The notes under the pieces: generated by a model | What the model was told of the DNA's origin: nothing | The model's input: the letters and a program-made list of their open reading frames with translations, nothing else | The model's database searches: none | Shown here: positions 44,716 through 54,206 of the stretch, one piece after another | Position numbering within the stretch: position 1 is the first letter of the stretch | How the letters are laid out: each line of letters opens with the position of its first letter | Origin: Herbaspirillum sp. YR522 | GTDB taxonomy: Bacteria > Pseudomonadota > Gammaproteobacteria > Burkholderiales > Burkholderiaceae_D | Length of the DNA stretch: 64,000 bases | Direction: 5' to 3' | NCBI RefSeq assembly: GCF_000282575.1 | Contig: NZ_AKJA01000017.1 | Coordinates: 1-64,000, forward strand | Translations under genes and position numbers: made by a program

Positions 44716-47700
44716 TCACGACTTGGGCATCCACACCCGCACCAGCGACAACAGCTTTTCCACGTCCAGTGGCTTGGCGATGTAGTCGTTGGCGCCGGCG
44801 GCCAGGCATTTTTCCTGGTCGTCCTTCATGGCCTTGGCCGTCAGGGCAATGATAGCCAGTTTCTTGAATTCGGGTTTCTTGCGGATCTCGCGCATGGCGG
44901 TCAGGCCGTCCATCTCGGGCATCATGATATCCATGAGCACCAGGTCGATGGCACCCTGCTCGGCAGTGCGACTGCGCTCCAGCGCTGCCAGCGCCTCCAG
45001 GCCATTGCGGGCGATCTCGATCTTCATGCCCTTCGGTTCGAGCACCGACGACAGGGCAAAGATATTGCGCACGTCGTCTTCCACCACCAGGATGCGGCGT
45101 CCCTCGAATACCGATTCGCGGTCGCGCGCCACCTTCAGCATGCGCTGGCTTTCGGCCGGCAGCTTGGTCTCGACCTGGTGCAGGAACAGCGTCACCTCGT
45201 CGAGCAGGCGCTCGGGCGAACGCGCATCCTTGATGATGATGGAGCGCGAGAAGCGGCGCAGTCGCTGCTCTTCCTCGGCCTTGAGCGAACGACCGGTATA
45301 GACGATCACCGGCGGGAAAGCCACCTGGTCCTGCTCGGCCATCTTTTCCAGCAACTCGTAGCCGGACAGGTCGGGCAGGTTCAGATCCATCACCATGCAA
45401 TCGAAGGTGGTCTGCTGCAACTGGCGCAACGCATCGCCGGCGGTATGCACGCCGACGATGTTGATGTTCTCGCCGGCGAGCAGCTGGCGGATGCTGTCGA
45501 GCTGACGCGCATCATCCTCGACCACGAGCACGTGACGCAGGTCCTGCAGGAACTTGGCTTCGAGCTTGCGCACGGCGCCAACCAGTTCTTCGCGCTGCAC
45601 CGGCTTGAAGGCATAGCCGACCGCACCGCGCTCCATCGCTTCCTGGGCATAGTCGGCCACCGACACCACATGCACCGGGATATGCCGGGTGCGCGGATTG
45701 CGCTTGATCTGGTCCAGCACGCCCAGTCCGGAGAAGTCCGGCAGGTTCATGTCGAGCAGGATGGCGCTGGGGCGATACATGTCGGCAGCGGCCACGCCAT
45801 CGTTGGCCGAGTGGGTAAGCACGCACTGGAAGCCCATCTCATGCACCAGGTCGCGCAGGATCAGGGCGAACGCGGTGTCATCCTCGACCACCAGGATCAG
45901 GCGCGCATTGGGCTCGATACGATGGCGGTCATCCTCGATGGCGATCTCGGTCAGCCCCTGGCGCGGATGGGTCTGGTGCGAGCGCACATCGGGCGATGCC
46001 GCCACCGCACCGGCCGAGACCGGTGACAGCGTCGGTGCGGCGCCGGGCCACGCCAGCGATGGCGACGACGACGGCGCGCCGGACATGCCCGAGGGCGCCT
46101 CGCCGTCGCCGGCATACACGCGCGGCAGCGTCAGGGTGAAGATGCTGCCCTCGCCCTCGCGACTTTGCACCTGGATATCGCCGCCCAGCAAGCGGGCCAG
46201 GTCGCGCGAGATGGACAATCCCAGCCCGGTGCCGCCGTACTTGCGGTGGGTACTGCCGTCAGCCTGGCGGAAGGCCTCGAAGATAAACTGGTGCTGCTCG
46301 GCGCCGATGCCGATGCCGGTGTCGCGCACCACGAAAGCGACATGGCTGGCGCCGGCATCGCGCACGGTCAGGCTCACTTCTCCCTTGTCGGTGAACTTGA
46401 TGGCATTGGACAGCAGGTTCTTGAGGATCTGGCCCAGGCGCTGGATATCGGTCTCGATCTGCGTCGGCGCCGCCGGGTCGACACTCACGCGCAGGGCCAG
46501 GCCCTTCTGTTGCGCGGTGGGCGCAAACACGGCGCGCAGTTCATCGGCCAGCTTGGCCACCGGGAACGGCTCGGGCAGGATATCGAGCTTGCCGGCCTCC
46601 ATCTTCGACAGGTCGAGGATATCGTTGATCAGCGCCAGCAGGTCGTTGCCGGCCGACGAAATGGTCTGCGCGAAGCGCACCTGCTCTTCGGTCAGATTGC
46701 CGTGCTTGTTGTCGGCCAACAGCTTGGCCAGGATCAAGGTCGAATTGAGCGGGGTGCGCAGCTCGTGGCTCATGTTGGCCAGGAACTCGCTCTTGTACTG
46801 GTTGGCGCGTTCCAGTTCGGTTGCCTTGTCCACCAGCACCACCTGGGTCTTGGCCAGGTCGTCCTTCTGGGTTTCCAGCAATTGCGCCTGTTCCTCCAGC
46901 TGGGCGTTGGTTTCTTCCAGTTCGGCCTGCTGGGTCTCGAGCCGCAGCTGCGACGCCTTCAAGGCCTGGCCCTGCTCTTCCAGCTCTTCGTTGTTGACCC
47001 GCAATTCTTCCTGTTGGGCCTGCAATTCCTCGGCCTGGCGCTGGGTCTCTTCCAGCAGTTCTTCCAGGCGGCTGCGGTCCTTGGACGAGCGCACGGCGAT
47101 GGCGATCTGGTCCGACAGGCGCGCCAGCAGTTCTTCTTCCTCGGGTCGGATGCGACGCAGGAACCCCAGTTCGACCACTGCCTGTACCTGGCCCTCGGCG
47201 GCCGCCGGCACGATCATCAATTCCCTGGGTGGGCGTTGCCCCAGCGCCGACGACACCGTGAAATAATCCCGGGGCACATCGCGTATATGCATCGCCTGGT
47301 TCAACTTCACCGCCTGGCCCAGCAGGCCTTCGCCGTCGCGCAGGGCCAGCGCGCCTTCGCTGGCCGGCATGGCGTAGGCACCGAAGCGCTCGAACTGGCC
47401 ATTGCCCTTGCGCAGGTAGATCGCACCGATCTGCGCATTGAGATAGTTGGCCAGGAAATTGAGGGTGTTGTCACCCAGCAGCTCCAGGCGCTGGTCGCCT
47501 TGCAGGCGTTGCGCCAGGCCCATCTGCCCGGAACGGATCCAGGTCTGCTTCTCGCGGCTGCGATAGTCGCGCGAGGTCATCACGGCCGACGTCAGGATCA
47601 ACAGCAGCAGCAGCGCCGATCCGCCCCAGGTGACCATGCTGGAAAACGCTACCGCGTCCTGCCAGTCGCCCTGGCGCGTGGCCAACAGGGCGCGCTCGTG

Positions 47701-48255
47701 GTTTTCCATCTCGCGCACCACCGCGCGCACCCGGTCCATGGCCATCTTGCCACGGTCCGACTGCACCACGGCCAAGGCGCCGGCGGAGTCGCCGTTGCGT
47801 CGCAGGGTGATGGTCTCACCCAGCTCTTCCATCTTTTCGCGGGTGATCGACTCGACCTGGGACAGCCGCTGCAACTGCTCGCTGCTATCCGACACCAGGC
47901 GACGCAACTTGTCGAATTCGCCCGGCAACGAGGCCCGGGCCTGGTTGTACGGTGCCAGGTAGCTTTCGGCGCCGGTCAGCAGGAAACCGCGCTGGCTGGT
48001 CTCGGCATCCTTCATGGCCGAGATCAGCACCTGCAGCTGCTCGCGCACGTCGATGGTGTGCGAGACCGCATCGGCGGCCTCGGTGCGGGTGATCGAGGCT
48101 TGCAGGGTGAAGATCGAGATCAGGATCACCGCCAGGACGGCGATGCCAAACCCGACCAGCGGCCCGGGCGGCAGCGGCGGCCCCGAGAATGCGCCCTTGC
48201 TCTGGCGCTTGAATGTGGCAATGCGTTCTTCGGCTTGGCTGGAAAAAACCGGCAC
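44716..48255 (-). CDS. CHASE3-GAF hybrid histidine kinase with three receivers
   Basis: The 1179-residue protein starts at GTG 48255, with GGAG seven bases upstream. It has a TM helix (about 34-54), a CHASE3 periplasmic domain (about 60-200), a second TM (about 205-228), a GAF domain (about 250-395), a long Gln/Glu-rich coiled coil (about 400-500), HisKA with NMSHELRTPLN, an ATPase domain, and three receivers (phospho-acceptors in ILLDMNLPD, VMDLNLPDLSG and LVLMDIMMPEMDG). It heads a CheR-CheB-kinase operon like those controlling general stress or biofilm responses. Confidence 0.94.
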   Translation of the reverse strand: MPVFSSQAEERIATFKRQSKGAFSGPPLPPGPLVGFGIAVLAVILISIFTLQASITRTEAADAVSHTIDVREQLQVLISAMKDAETSQRGFLLTGAESYLAPYNQARASLPGEFDKLRRLVSDSSEQLQRLSQVESITREKMEELGETITLRRNGDSAGALAVVQSDRGKMAMDRVRAVVREMENHERALLATRQGDWQDAVAFSSMVTWGGSALLLLLILTSAVMTSRDYRSREKQTWIRSGQMGLAQRLQGDQRLELLGDNTLNFLANYLNAQIGAIYLRKGNGQFERFGAYAMPASEGALALRDGEGLLGQAVKLNQAMHIRDVPRDYFTVSSALGQRPPRELMIVPAAAEGQVQAVVELGFLRRIRPEEEELLARLSDQIAIAVRSSKDRSRLEELLEETQRQAEELQAQQEELRVNNEELEEQGQALKASQLRLETQQAELEETNAQLEEQAQLLETQKDDLAKTQVVLVDKATELERANQYKSEFLANMSHELRTPLNSTLILAKLLADNKHGNLTEEQVRFAQTISSAGNDLLALINDILDLSKMEAGKLDILPEPFPVAKLADELRAVFAPTAQQKGLALRVSVDPAAPTQIETDIQRLGQILKNLLSNAIKFTDKGEVSLTVRDAGASHVAFVVRDTGIGIGAEQHQFIFEAFRQADGSTHRKYGGTGLGLSISRDLARLLGGDIQVQSREGEGSIFTLTLPRVYAGDGEAPSGMSGAPSSSPSLAWPGAAPTLSPVSAGAVAASPDVRSHQTHPRQGLTEIAIEDDRHRIEPNARLILVVEDDTAFALILRDLVHEMGFQCVLTHSANDGVAAADMYRPSAILLDMNLPDFSGLGVLDQIKRNPRTRHIPVHVVSVADYAQEAMERGAVGYAFKPVQREELVGAVRKLEAKFLQDLRHVLVVEDDARQLDSIRQLLAGENINIVGVHTAGDALRQLQQTTFDCMVMDLNLPDLSGYELLEKMAEQDQVAFPPVIVYTGRSLKAEEEQRLRRFSRSIIIKDARSPERLLDEVTLFLHQVETKLPAESQRMLKVARDRESVFEGRRILVVEDDVRNIFALSSVLEPKGMKIEIARNGLEALAALERSRTAEQGAIDLVLMDIMMPEMDGLTAMREIRKKPEFKKLAIIALTAKAMKDDQEKCLAAGANDYIAKPLDVEKLLSLVRVWMPKS

Positions 48256-48444
48256 GGTGCGCTCCGTTCTAATAGATTCTGGTGAGCTGTGAGGGACCGT
48301 GATCCCCCTCCCTGCGCATTTCTGCGTGGCAAAAATGCCGAAAATTATACTTGGTTATTAGCGCTCAGGCCTGCCATCGTGCAGCGCGGCAATGGCTCGA
48401 ACCCGGCTAGGACCGGGCTTGCGTGGTTCGGTTCAATCCGGCGC

Positions 48445-49098
48445 TCAGCTTCCGGCCAGGCTGGCGGCGATATTGATCGACAAGCCGATGATGGCGGCAT
48501 TGAAAATGAAACAGATCAGCGAATGGGCCAGCACCGTCTTTCTCAGCGCACGGGTGGCCACGCCGACGTCGGAGGTCTGCACGGCCACGCTGATGGTGAA
48601 CGAAAAATAGAGGAAGTCCCAGTAATCGGGACGCGCCACGCCATCGGCGAAGCGCAGTGGCAAGGCCGACGGATCATCGTCATCGGCATAGAACTGGCGC
48701 GCATAGTGCACCGTGAAGATGGTGCCGATCATCAGCCATGAACCCAGCACCGTGGCGCCGGTGAATGCGTAGCGCCCCAACCGTCCCTGCTGCCCCTGGC
48801 CACCGGCCAGTTCCAGCAGGATCGCCACCAGGCTGGCAATGGCCGCCACGCAGACCATCGCCAGCACCAGTTGCGCACTTTCGTCTTCCTGCTCGGCGCG
48901 CTTCTTGGTCGCCAGGGCATCGGCCCGCAGCATCATCGACCACAGGAAGAACAGGTACAGCCAGACACCGACATTCCACCCGATCAGGCACTGCGAGATC
49001 AGGGATCCGGAAGGCCAGCACACGCCAGCGACCACGCCAATGGCGGCAGCGACCAACAAGCGGGGATGAACCTGGACGATATGGCGGGCGACGGACAT
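48445..49098 (-). CDS. DUF1345 family inner-membrane protein
   Basis: The 217-residue protein has about five membrane helices and the family motif [25 protein letters not shown] near residues 153-177, which resembles an ion-channel pore region. The start at 49098 ([15 protein letters not shown]) matches the family's usual beginning. Function unknown. Monocistronic, divergent in spacing from the hybrid kinase gene upstream region. Confidence 0.85.
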   Translation of the reverse strand: MSVARHIVQVHPRLLVAAAIGVVAGVCWPSGSLISQCLIGWNVGVWLYLFFLWSMMLRADALATKKRAEQEDESAQLVLAMVCVAAIASLVAILLELAGGQGQQGRLGRYAFTGATVLGSWLMIGTIFTVHYARQFYADDDDPSALPLRFADGVARPDYWDFLYFSFTISVAVQTSDVGVATRALRKTVLAHSLICFIFNAAIIGLSINIAASLAGS

Positions 49099-49187
49099 AG
49101 GGAGAAGATGGGTGGTGATGGTGGACGCACATGGCGAAACGGCTGAAACATAACATGTTTCAGCCGTCGCCAATCAACGTGCGGCCC

Positions 49188-49679
49188 CTAGCGACGGGCC
49201 GATATCGCATGTGCCACGCGGGTGGCGTCATCGAAACTGGCAAACCCGGTCAATGCCATGGTATTGATGGTCATCGGCTCGGTCACCTTGGCGATATTGG
49301 TCACCCGGCCCTCGACCACGGCGGCCAACTGGCGGCCGACCAGCTCACGGGTGCCGGCCGTCAATCGCGCGGTACCGGTGGGCGTGAACTGCAGCAGCAG
49401 GACCGAGCGCCCCGCCGCATCTTTTTGCACGGTGGCGCGCTCGACATCGGCCGCCCCCAGGATGGGTTGCGGCGCCAGGTAGACCACCATGCCGGGAATA
49501 TCATTGCTGGTCGCCCTGGTCCATCCTTCGGCGGGCGCGGTGGTGGCACCACGCAACTCGAACGTCTGGCTGGCCGGCCTCGGGTCGCCGCCGCTGGCGC
49601 AGCCGGCCATCACGGCCAGCGCTGCGACGGCCGCCAGCGCGCCGCGCCAGCCGCCGCGGGTGGCGATGGCGGCGCTCAA
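49188..49679 (-). CDS. Lipoprotein with SecDF-P1-head-like domain
   Basis: The 163-residue protein has lipobox VMAGC (Cys27). The mature region (VVYLAPQPILGAADVERATV, LLLQFTPTGTARLTAGTREL and VVEGRVTNIAKVTEPM) resembles the periplasmic head subdomain of SecD. A free lipoprotein with this fold has no established role that I know. It overlaps the upstream 72-residue protein gene by 4 bases. Confidence 0.75.
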   Translation of the reverse strand: MSAAIATRGGWRGALAAVAALAVMAGCASGGDPRPASQTFELRGATTAPAEGWTRATSNDIPGMVVYLAPQPILGAADVERATVQKDAAGRSVLLLQFTPTGTARLTAGTRELVGRQLAAVVEGRVTNIAKVTEPMTINTMALTGFASFDDATRVAHAISARR

Positions 49680-49894
49680 AACTCATGCTCCTTCAAGGCC
49701 CGCTCGGCGCGCTCGCGCGCGCCTGCCAGGGCCTCGGCCTCGGTGGGGAAGATACCGACCGGAATATACGTCTCGGCCAGTTCGGGCTCACGCGAGAGCC
49801 GTACGAAGACCTGTGCCTCGAATGTGTCGTCGGGATTCTTCTGGGCGTCGTAACGGGCAATATGGGTGCCGCTCTGCAATACCTTGTCGCTCAT
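49676..49894 (-). CDS. Hypothetical 72-residue protein
   Basis: A small acidic protein (MSDKVLQSGTHIARYDAQKN, C-terminal helix EAEALAGARERAERALKEHEF). ATG 49894 has GGAGG five bases upstream, which decides the start over 49933. Cotranslated with the following lipoprotein gene. No family recognised. Confidence 0.75.
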   Translation of the reverse strand: MSDKVLQSGTHIARYDAQKNPDDTFEAQVFVRLSREPELAETYIPVGIFPTEAEALAGARERAERALKEHEF

Positions 49895-50008
49895 GCTGCC
49901 TCCGGTCTGATGGTCAAAGTGGCAGTTAGACATAATGACGGTGCGGTGGTTCGAGCGCTGGCGAGCTCACTGTTTCATCAAAGAAACTAAATTAACAAAA
50001 AATTAACA

Positions 50009-51379
50009 TTACCTTGCTTGCGCAAAGCGCACGGTGATCACCGTGCCCGCGCCCTGCTCGCCACAGGCCAGCGTGATGGTGGCGCCATGATCATGGGCGA
50101 TCTCGCGCACGATGGCCAGCCCCAGGCCACTGCCGGCGACCTTGTCGTTGGCGCGATAGAAGCGGTCGAAGATGCGCTCGCGGTGCTCGGGGGCGATGCC
50201 CGGACCGCTATCCTCGATGCTCAGCAGCGTGGCGCCCTGCTGTTCCAGGCAGCGCACCGTGACGCTGCCGCCGGCGGGGGAATAGCGGATCGCATTGTCG
50301 ATCAGGTTGTCGATCAGGTCGCGCAGCAGGAAACGGTCGCCCGCCAGGCGCGCCGGCATCAGGTCGAAGCCGAGATCGATCTGCTTCTTGTCGGCTTGCT
50401 CGATGAAATGCTGGATCGATTCTTCCACCAGCTTGTCCAGCGACAGCGTCTCGAGCTTGCGCTGCTCGAACAGGCCCGGCTCGGAACGCGCCAGCGCCAG
50501 CAACTGCCGGCTCTGGCGGATCATCCGTTCCACCGACGAATTCATCATCGCCAGCGAGCGGATGGTGTCGCCATCGTCGGCATGCTTGGCATGCAACAGT
50601 TCGACTTGCAGCTTGAGGCCGGTCAAGGGTGTGCGCAACTGGTGCGCCACATCGGCCAGGAAGTTCTGCTGCGCTTGCTCGCCCTTGCTGATGCGCCCCA
50701 TCAATTCGTTCATGGCGCCGATCAACGGCACCAGCTCGACCGGCGCACCGGCATTGTCGATGGCACCCAGCTTGCCGTGGCCACGCTGCTCGAGATTGCG
50801 CTGCAGGCTGCGCAGCGGTCGCAGTCCGCGGCGCACTGCCAGCATCACCACCGCCACCGAGATGAAGGTCAGCACCCCTTCGGCGATGAGCAGCGACAAC
50901 AGGATGGTGTAGTGCGCGCGATTGCGCTTGCGCACCGTTTCGGCCACCGCCATCGAGATCACGCCGTTCTTGACCTTTACCTGCAACGCCGCGATGCGCA
51001 CCGGTTCGCCACGCATGACGGCGTCATAGCTGATCGGGCGGTCGAAGACGTCGCTCTCGACCATGGGCGGAAAGCCGCGATCGCCGACCACGATCTGGCC
51101 ATCGATATCGCGCACGGCGAAGAAGGTGGTGTCGGAATGGTTGCTGCGCAGGATCTGCTCGGCCTGCTGGGTCAGTTCGGCGGTGGTGTGCTCCTGGCGA
51201 TGCCGCACCTGGGCGTACAGGGCCCAGGTCGAATCCATCAGGTTCTGGTCGAACGCGTGCTGGGCCGGCAGCCAGGCCAGCCAGTAGGTCACGCCGCCGC
51301 CTACCAGGTTGATCAGCAACAGCGGCGCAATCAGCCATTTGAGCAGGTTGCGCCGGATGCTGGTGTGCGAGGCCGCCAT
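50009..51379 (-). CDS. Sensor histidine kinase (TctE/QseC-like)
   Basis: The 456-residue kinase has TM1 (about 12-35), a short periplasmic domain (about 36-155), TM2 (about 160-185), HAMP, HisKA with DVAHQLRTPLTGLK and an ATPase domain (DNLIDNAIRYSP, GSGLGLAIVREI). It pairs with the OmpR-type regulator encoded just upstream, with a 10-base gap. TctE-type kinases sense tricarboxylates, but the ligand here is not deducible. Confidence 0.92.
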   Translation of the reverse strand: MAASHTSIRRNLLKWLIAPLLLINLVGGGVTYWLAWLPAQHAFDQNLMDSTWALYAQVRHRQEHTTAELTQQAEQILRSNHSDTTFFAVRDIDGQIVVGDRGFPPMVESDVFDRPISYDAVMRGEPVRIAALQVKVKNGVISMAVAETVRKRNRAHYTILLSLLIAEGVLTFISVAVVMLAVRRGLRPLRSLQRNLEQRGHGKLGAIDNAGAPVELVPLIGAMNELMGRISKGEQAQQNFLADVAHQLRTPLTGLKLQVELLHAKHADDGDTIRSLAMMNSSVERMIRQSRQLLALARSEPGLFEQRKLETLSLDKLVEESIQHFIEQADKKQIDLGFDLMPARLAGDRFLLRDLIDNLIDNAIRYSPAGGSVTVRCLEQQGATLLSIEDSGPGIAPEHRERIFDRFYRANDKVAGSGLGLAIVREIAHDHGATITLACGEQGAGTVITVRFAQAR

Positions 51380-51389
51380 CGGTGGTGGC

Positions 51390-52052
51390 TCAGTTATCGC
51401 TTTTCTCGAGCATGTAGCCAAAGCCGCGGATGGTGCGGATGGCCACGCCCGAGTCGGCGATCTTGAGCCGGATGCGCGAGACATACACCTCCACCGCATT
51501 GATGGTGAAGTCCTCGCCCCAGGGCAGCACGGCATCGATGATCTGCTGCTTGGACACCACGCGCGAGGCATGCTGCATCAGGTATTCGAGCACGGTCCAT
51601 TCACGCAGCGACAGTTCGATGCGCCGGCCGTTGATATCGGCGCGCTTGGTGGCGTTGTCGAGCGAGAGGCCACCGACCAGCAGCTGCGCCGGCTGCGGTG
51701 CGCTGCGCCGGATCAGTGCCTTGATGCGCGCTACCAGTTCGGGCGTGGCAAAGGGCTTGACCAGGTAGTCGTCGGCGCCCAGTTCCAGGCCATGCACCCG
51801 GTCGGGGATGGTGTCGCGCGCAGTCAGCAGCAGCACCGGCGTATTGTTGCCGGCCGCGCGCATGCGCCGCAGCACCTCGAAGCCATCGATGTCGGGCAAG
51901 CCGATATCGAGCACCAGCACCGACGCGTTGAAGCGTTGCGACAGGGCATCGGTACCATTGTTGACGGTATGCACGGTGAACCCGTGCGAATTGAGCACTC
52001 GCGACAGGCCGTCGGTGAGTACCGGATCGTCTTCGACCAGCAATACGTTCAT
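51390..52052 (-). CDS. OmpR-family response regulator (TctD-like)
   Basis: The 220-residue protein has a receiver (VEDDPVLTDG; phospho-acceptor Asp in LVLDIGLPDIDG, about residue 51; Lys in VKPF) and a winged-helix DNA-binding domain (SLREWTVLEYLMQHASRVVSKQQI). It is first in the operon with the kinase. No clear box for it is seen in the 160-base upstream gap. Confidence 0.93.
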   Translation of the reverse strand: MNVLLVEDDPVLTDGLSRVLNSHGFTVHTVNNGTDALSQRFNASVLVLDIGLPDIDGFEVLRRMRAAGNNTPVLLLTARDTIPDRVHGLELGADDYLVKPFATPELVARIKALIRRSAPQPAQLLVGGLSLDNATKRADINGRRIELSLREWTVLEYLMQHASRVVSKQQIIDAVLPWGEDFTINAVEVYVSRIRLKIADSGVAIRTIRGFGYMLEKSDN

Positions 52053-52214
52053 AGGGCTTCAGGGCAGAAAGGAGAACGCCAGATCCGGCGCCACGGTTCA
52101 TCGTATTTCAAGCGCGGCGGCCCTGCCAATCAGGGTTTTCCCGGTACGCGCGCATGCCGGGGATTATGTGCCAGTTTTGCCGGAGTCAGCGTTTTGTCAG
52201 TGCAGCCATGACCC

Positions 52215-53624
52215 TCAGCTGAAATAACGCGCATCCATGCGGCGAAATACCCAGGCCGATCCCAGCGTGATCAGCCCCACGATCACGAAGGTGATCTGGA
52301 ACGACAGGCTGGTGGCTGCGCCCGAGACATCCTTGAACTGGTTCACCAGGGCGCCGCCGATGGTCACGCCCAGGCCGATGGCCAGCATCTGCACCATCGA
52401 GAAGAGGCTGTTGCCGCTACCGGCATCGGCCCGGCCCAGGCCCTTGAGGGTGACGCTGTTCATCGCGGCAAATTGCATCGAATTGGCGGCCCCGAATATC
52501 GCCAGTTGCGCGATGCCCAGCGCCAGCGGCCAGCTGGGCGTGATCAAGGCGAACGAGACGATGGCCAACCCCACCACTGCCGTATTGACCAGCAGGAACC
52601 TGTCATAGCCATGGCGCCTGACCAGCGGCGCGATCCACGGCTTGGCGATGGTGCCGGCGATGGCCGCCGGCAGCAACACCAGGCCTGACTGCAACGGGGT
52701 ATAGCCCAGTCGCACCTGTAACAGCAGCGGCAGCAGGAACGGCACGGCCGACGAGCCGATGCGGCACACCAGGTTACCGGCCAGGCCGATGCTGAAATTG
52801 GGTTCGCCGAACAGGCCCAGCCTGAACAGCGGATCGGGGTCGCGCCGGGCATGCCGCACGTACAGCCACACCGCCGCCGCGGCCAGGGTCAGGAGCAGCG
52901 CGCTCCAGGCCATCCGATGCTGTTCGGCCGGCACATCCAGCGCCAGCGAGAAGGCCACCATGCATCCCGAGAGCAAGGCACAGCCGCGCACATCGAAGCG
53001 CGGCGCGGCCGGCAGCGAATCGTCGGGCAGGTAGCGCAGCACCGCCAGCATGCCGACGGTGCCGATGGGCACGTTGATCAGGAAGATCCAGTGCCATGAC
53101 AGGCTTTGCACCAGCCAGCCACCCAGCACCGGCCCCACTACCGGCCCCAGCTGGCCGGCGATCGAGATCGACGCCAGCGCCGCGATGTATTGCGCGCCCG
53201 GCACGCTGCGCAGCACCGCCAGTCGCCCTACCGGCAACAGCATCGAGCCGCCGATACCCTGGACCACCCGCGCGGCCAGTAGCTGCGGCAAGGTGGTGGC
53301 CGTGGCGCACAGGATGGAGCCGATCACGAACACCAGGATGGTGGCGAAGTACATGCGACGGGTGCCGAAACGGTCGGCCAGCCAGCCCGAGGCCGGGGTC
53401 AGCGAGGCCATGGTCAAGGTATAGGCCACGACCACCGGGTGCATTGCCAGCACCGGCTGGCCCAGGCTGCCGGCCATGGCTGGCAGGGCCGTATTGACGA
53501 TGGTGGTGTCGAGCGTCTGCATGAAGAAGCCGGACGCGACGATCCACAGCAGGGCGCGCTGTGCGGGGGGTTGTTGTCGGTCTGGGCTGGATGCGGTGGA
53601 ATGGTCTGTCGAGGACGATGACAT
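52215..53624 (-). CDS. DHA2-type MFS multidrug exporter (MdtD-like)
   Basis: The 469-residue transporter has about 14 membrane helices with FFMQTLDTTIVNTALPAMA (helix 1), GWLADRFGTRRMYF and GPVVGPVLGGWLV (the antiporter motif C). These mark proton-driven drug exporters. ATG 53624 begins MSSSSTDHSTASS; a 103-residue upstream extension runs through repeat DNA and is rejected. Confidence 0.9.
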   Translation of the reverse strand: MSSSSTDHSTASSPDRQQPPAQRALLWIVASGFFMQTLDTTIVNTALPAMAGSLGQPVLAMHPVVVAYTLTMASLTPASGWLADRFGTRRMYFATILVFVIGSILCATATTLPQLLAARVVQGIGGSMLLPVGRLAVLRSVPGAQYIAALASISIAGQLGPVVGPVLGGWLVQSLSWHWIFLINVPIGTVGMLAVLRYLPDDSLPAAPRFDVRGCALLSGCMVAFSLALDVPAEQHRMAWSALLLTLAAAAVWLYVRHARRDPDPLFRLGLFGEPNFSIGLAGNLVCRIGSSAVPFLLPLLLQVRLGYTPLQSGLVLLPAAIAGTIAKPWIAPLVRRHGYDRFLLVNTAVVGLAIVSFALITPSWPLALGIAQLAIFGAANSMQFAAMNSVTLKGLGRADAGSGNSLFSMVQMLAIGLGVTIGGALVNQFKDVSGAATSLSFQITFVIVGLITLGSAWVFRRMDARYFS

Positions 53625-53753
53625 GGAATCGGGCGCGAAAAAACGGGACACCAATCGTTCCGGTGCCCCTTGAGGTCGTGTGCTTGCTGACGAAGCGATA
53701 GCCGCTATTCTAGTTCGTTTGCCGGTGTCGCTCAGGCGCGCCGCGATTATTTT

Positions 53754-53811
53754 CCGTTCGGCGTCGGTACGCCTTCGATACGGTCCTGCGGACCACCTCA
53801 GTCCGAACGGT
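53754..53811. repeat. Intergenic repeat unit A
   Basis: This unit is bounded by inverted ends CCGTTCGG (53754-53761) and CCGAACGG (53803-53810) and ends with CACCTCAGTCCGAACGGT. It contains GCCTTCGATACG, which is repeated inverted in unit B. See unit B. Confidence 0.6.
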
Positions 53812-53843
53812 GGTTGGGTGATCGATAAACAGTAAACTATTTC

Positions 53844-53948
53844 CCGTTCGTACTGGGTAGCTGCCATGGCAGCGTATCGAAGGCTCGGCTGACTTTGTCG
53901 CCAGCGCGCCTTAGAGGCCATCCTGCGCATCACCTCAGTGCGAACGGT
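53844..53948. repeat. Intergenic repeat unit B
   Basis: This unit has the same boundary signals as unit A: CCGTTCG (53844-53850) and CGAACGG (53941-53947), with end CACCTCAGTGCGAACGGT differing from unit A in one base. It carries CGTATCGAAGGC (53873-53884), the exact reverse complement of a segment in unit A. The two are tandem in a 390-base gap between the exporter gene and tRNA-Val. Confidence 0.6.
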
Positions 53949-53956
53949 CTATCAAT

Positions 53957-53990
53957 CAAAAATGCCGCTCAGCGTTGACTGAACGGCATT
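53957..53990 (-). terminator. Terminator of tRNA-Val
   Basis: AATGCCG-C-TCAG and CTGA-A-CGGCATT form a 12-position stem with one mismatch around a 6-base loop (53961-53990). On the minus strand it is followed by a TTTTTGAT run, 28 bases after the tRNA. Confidence 0.75.
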
Positions 53991-54017
53991 ACCGCACTAG
54001 GCGGGCTTTTCTGAATT

Positions 54018-54092
54018 TGGTGGAAAGTGCAAGTTTCGAACTTGCGACCCCTGCAGTGTGAATGCAGTGCTCTACCCCTGAGCTAACCTTCC
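54018..54092 (-). tRNA. tRNA-Val (anticodon CAC)
   Basis: The minus-strand 75-mer folds normally: acceptor GGAAGGT/ACTTTCC with one G-T pair, D stem GCTC/GAGC, anticodon stem CTGCA/TGCAG with loop TTCACAC (anticodon CAC), T arm GCAAG-TTCGAAA-CTTGC, and encoded CCA. It reads GUG, which is common in this GC-rich genome. Confidence 0.93.
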
Positions 54093-54206
54093 GTTTTCTT
54101 GACGCTACTGGTTACTGCTCATGCGTCGAGAGGCAAGATATTACATAGTTTTCGCAAAGCGGGCAAGCCCTCTTCACAAAATTCTCAAATAGTTCGCACA
54201 CTGTCC

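Noticed and set aside
46165-48285. 706-residue plus-strand ORF
   Set aside because: Antisense to the hybrid kinase; repetitive Leu/Gln/Gly pattern mirrors the kinase coiled coil.
48344-48349. Perfect TATAAT on the minus strand upstream of the hybrid kinase
   Set aside because: No acceptable -35 at 16-18 bases, so a promoter cannot be supported from the box alone.
53625-53933. N-terminal extension of the DHA2 exporter
   Set aside because: It would translate the repeat units and is basic and unstructured; ATG 53624 fits the family start.
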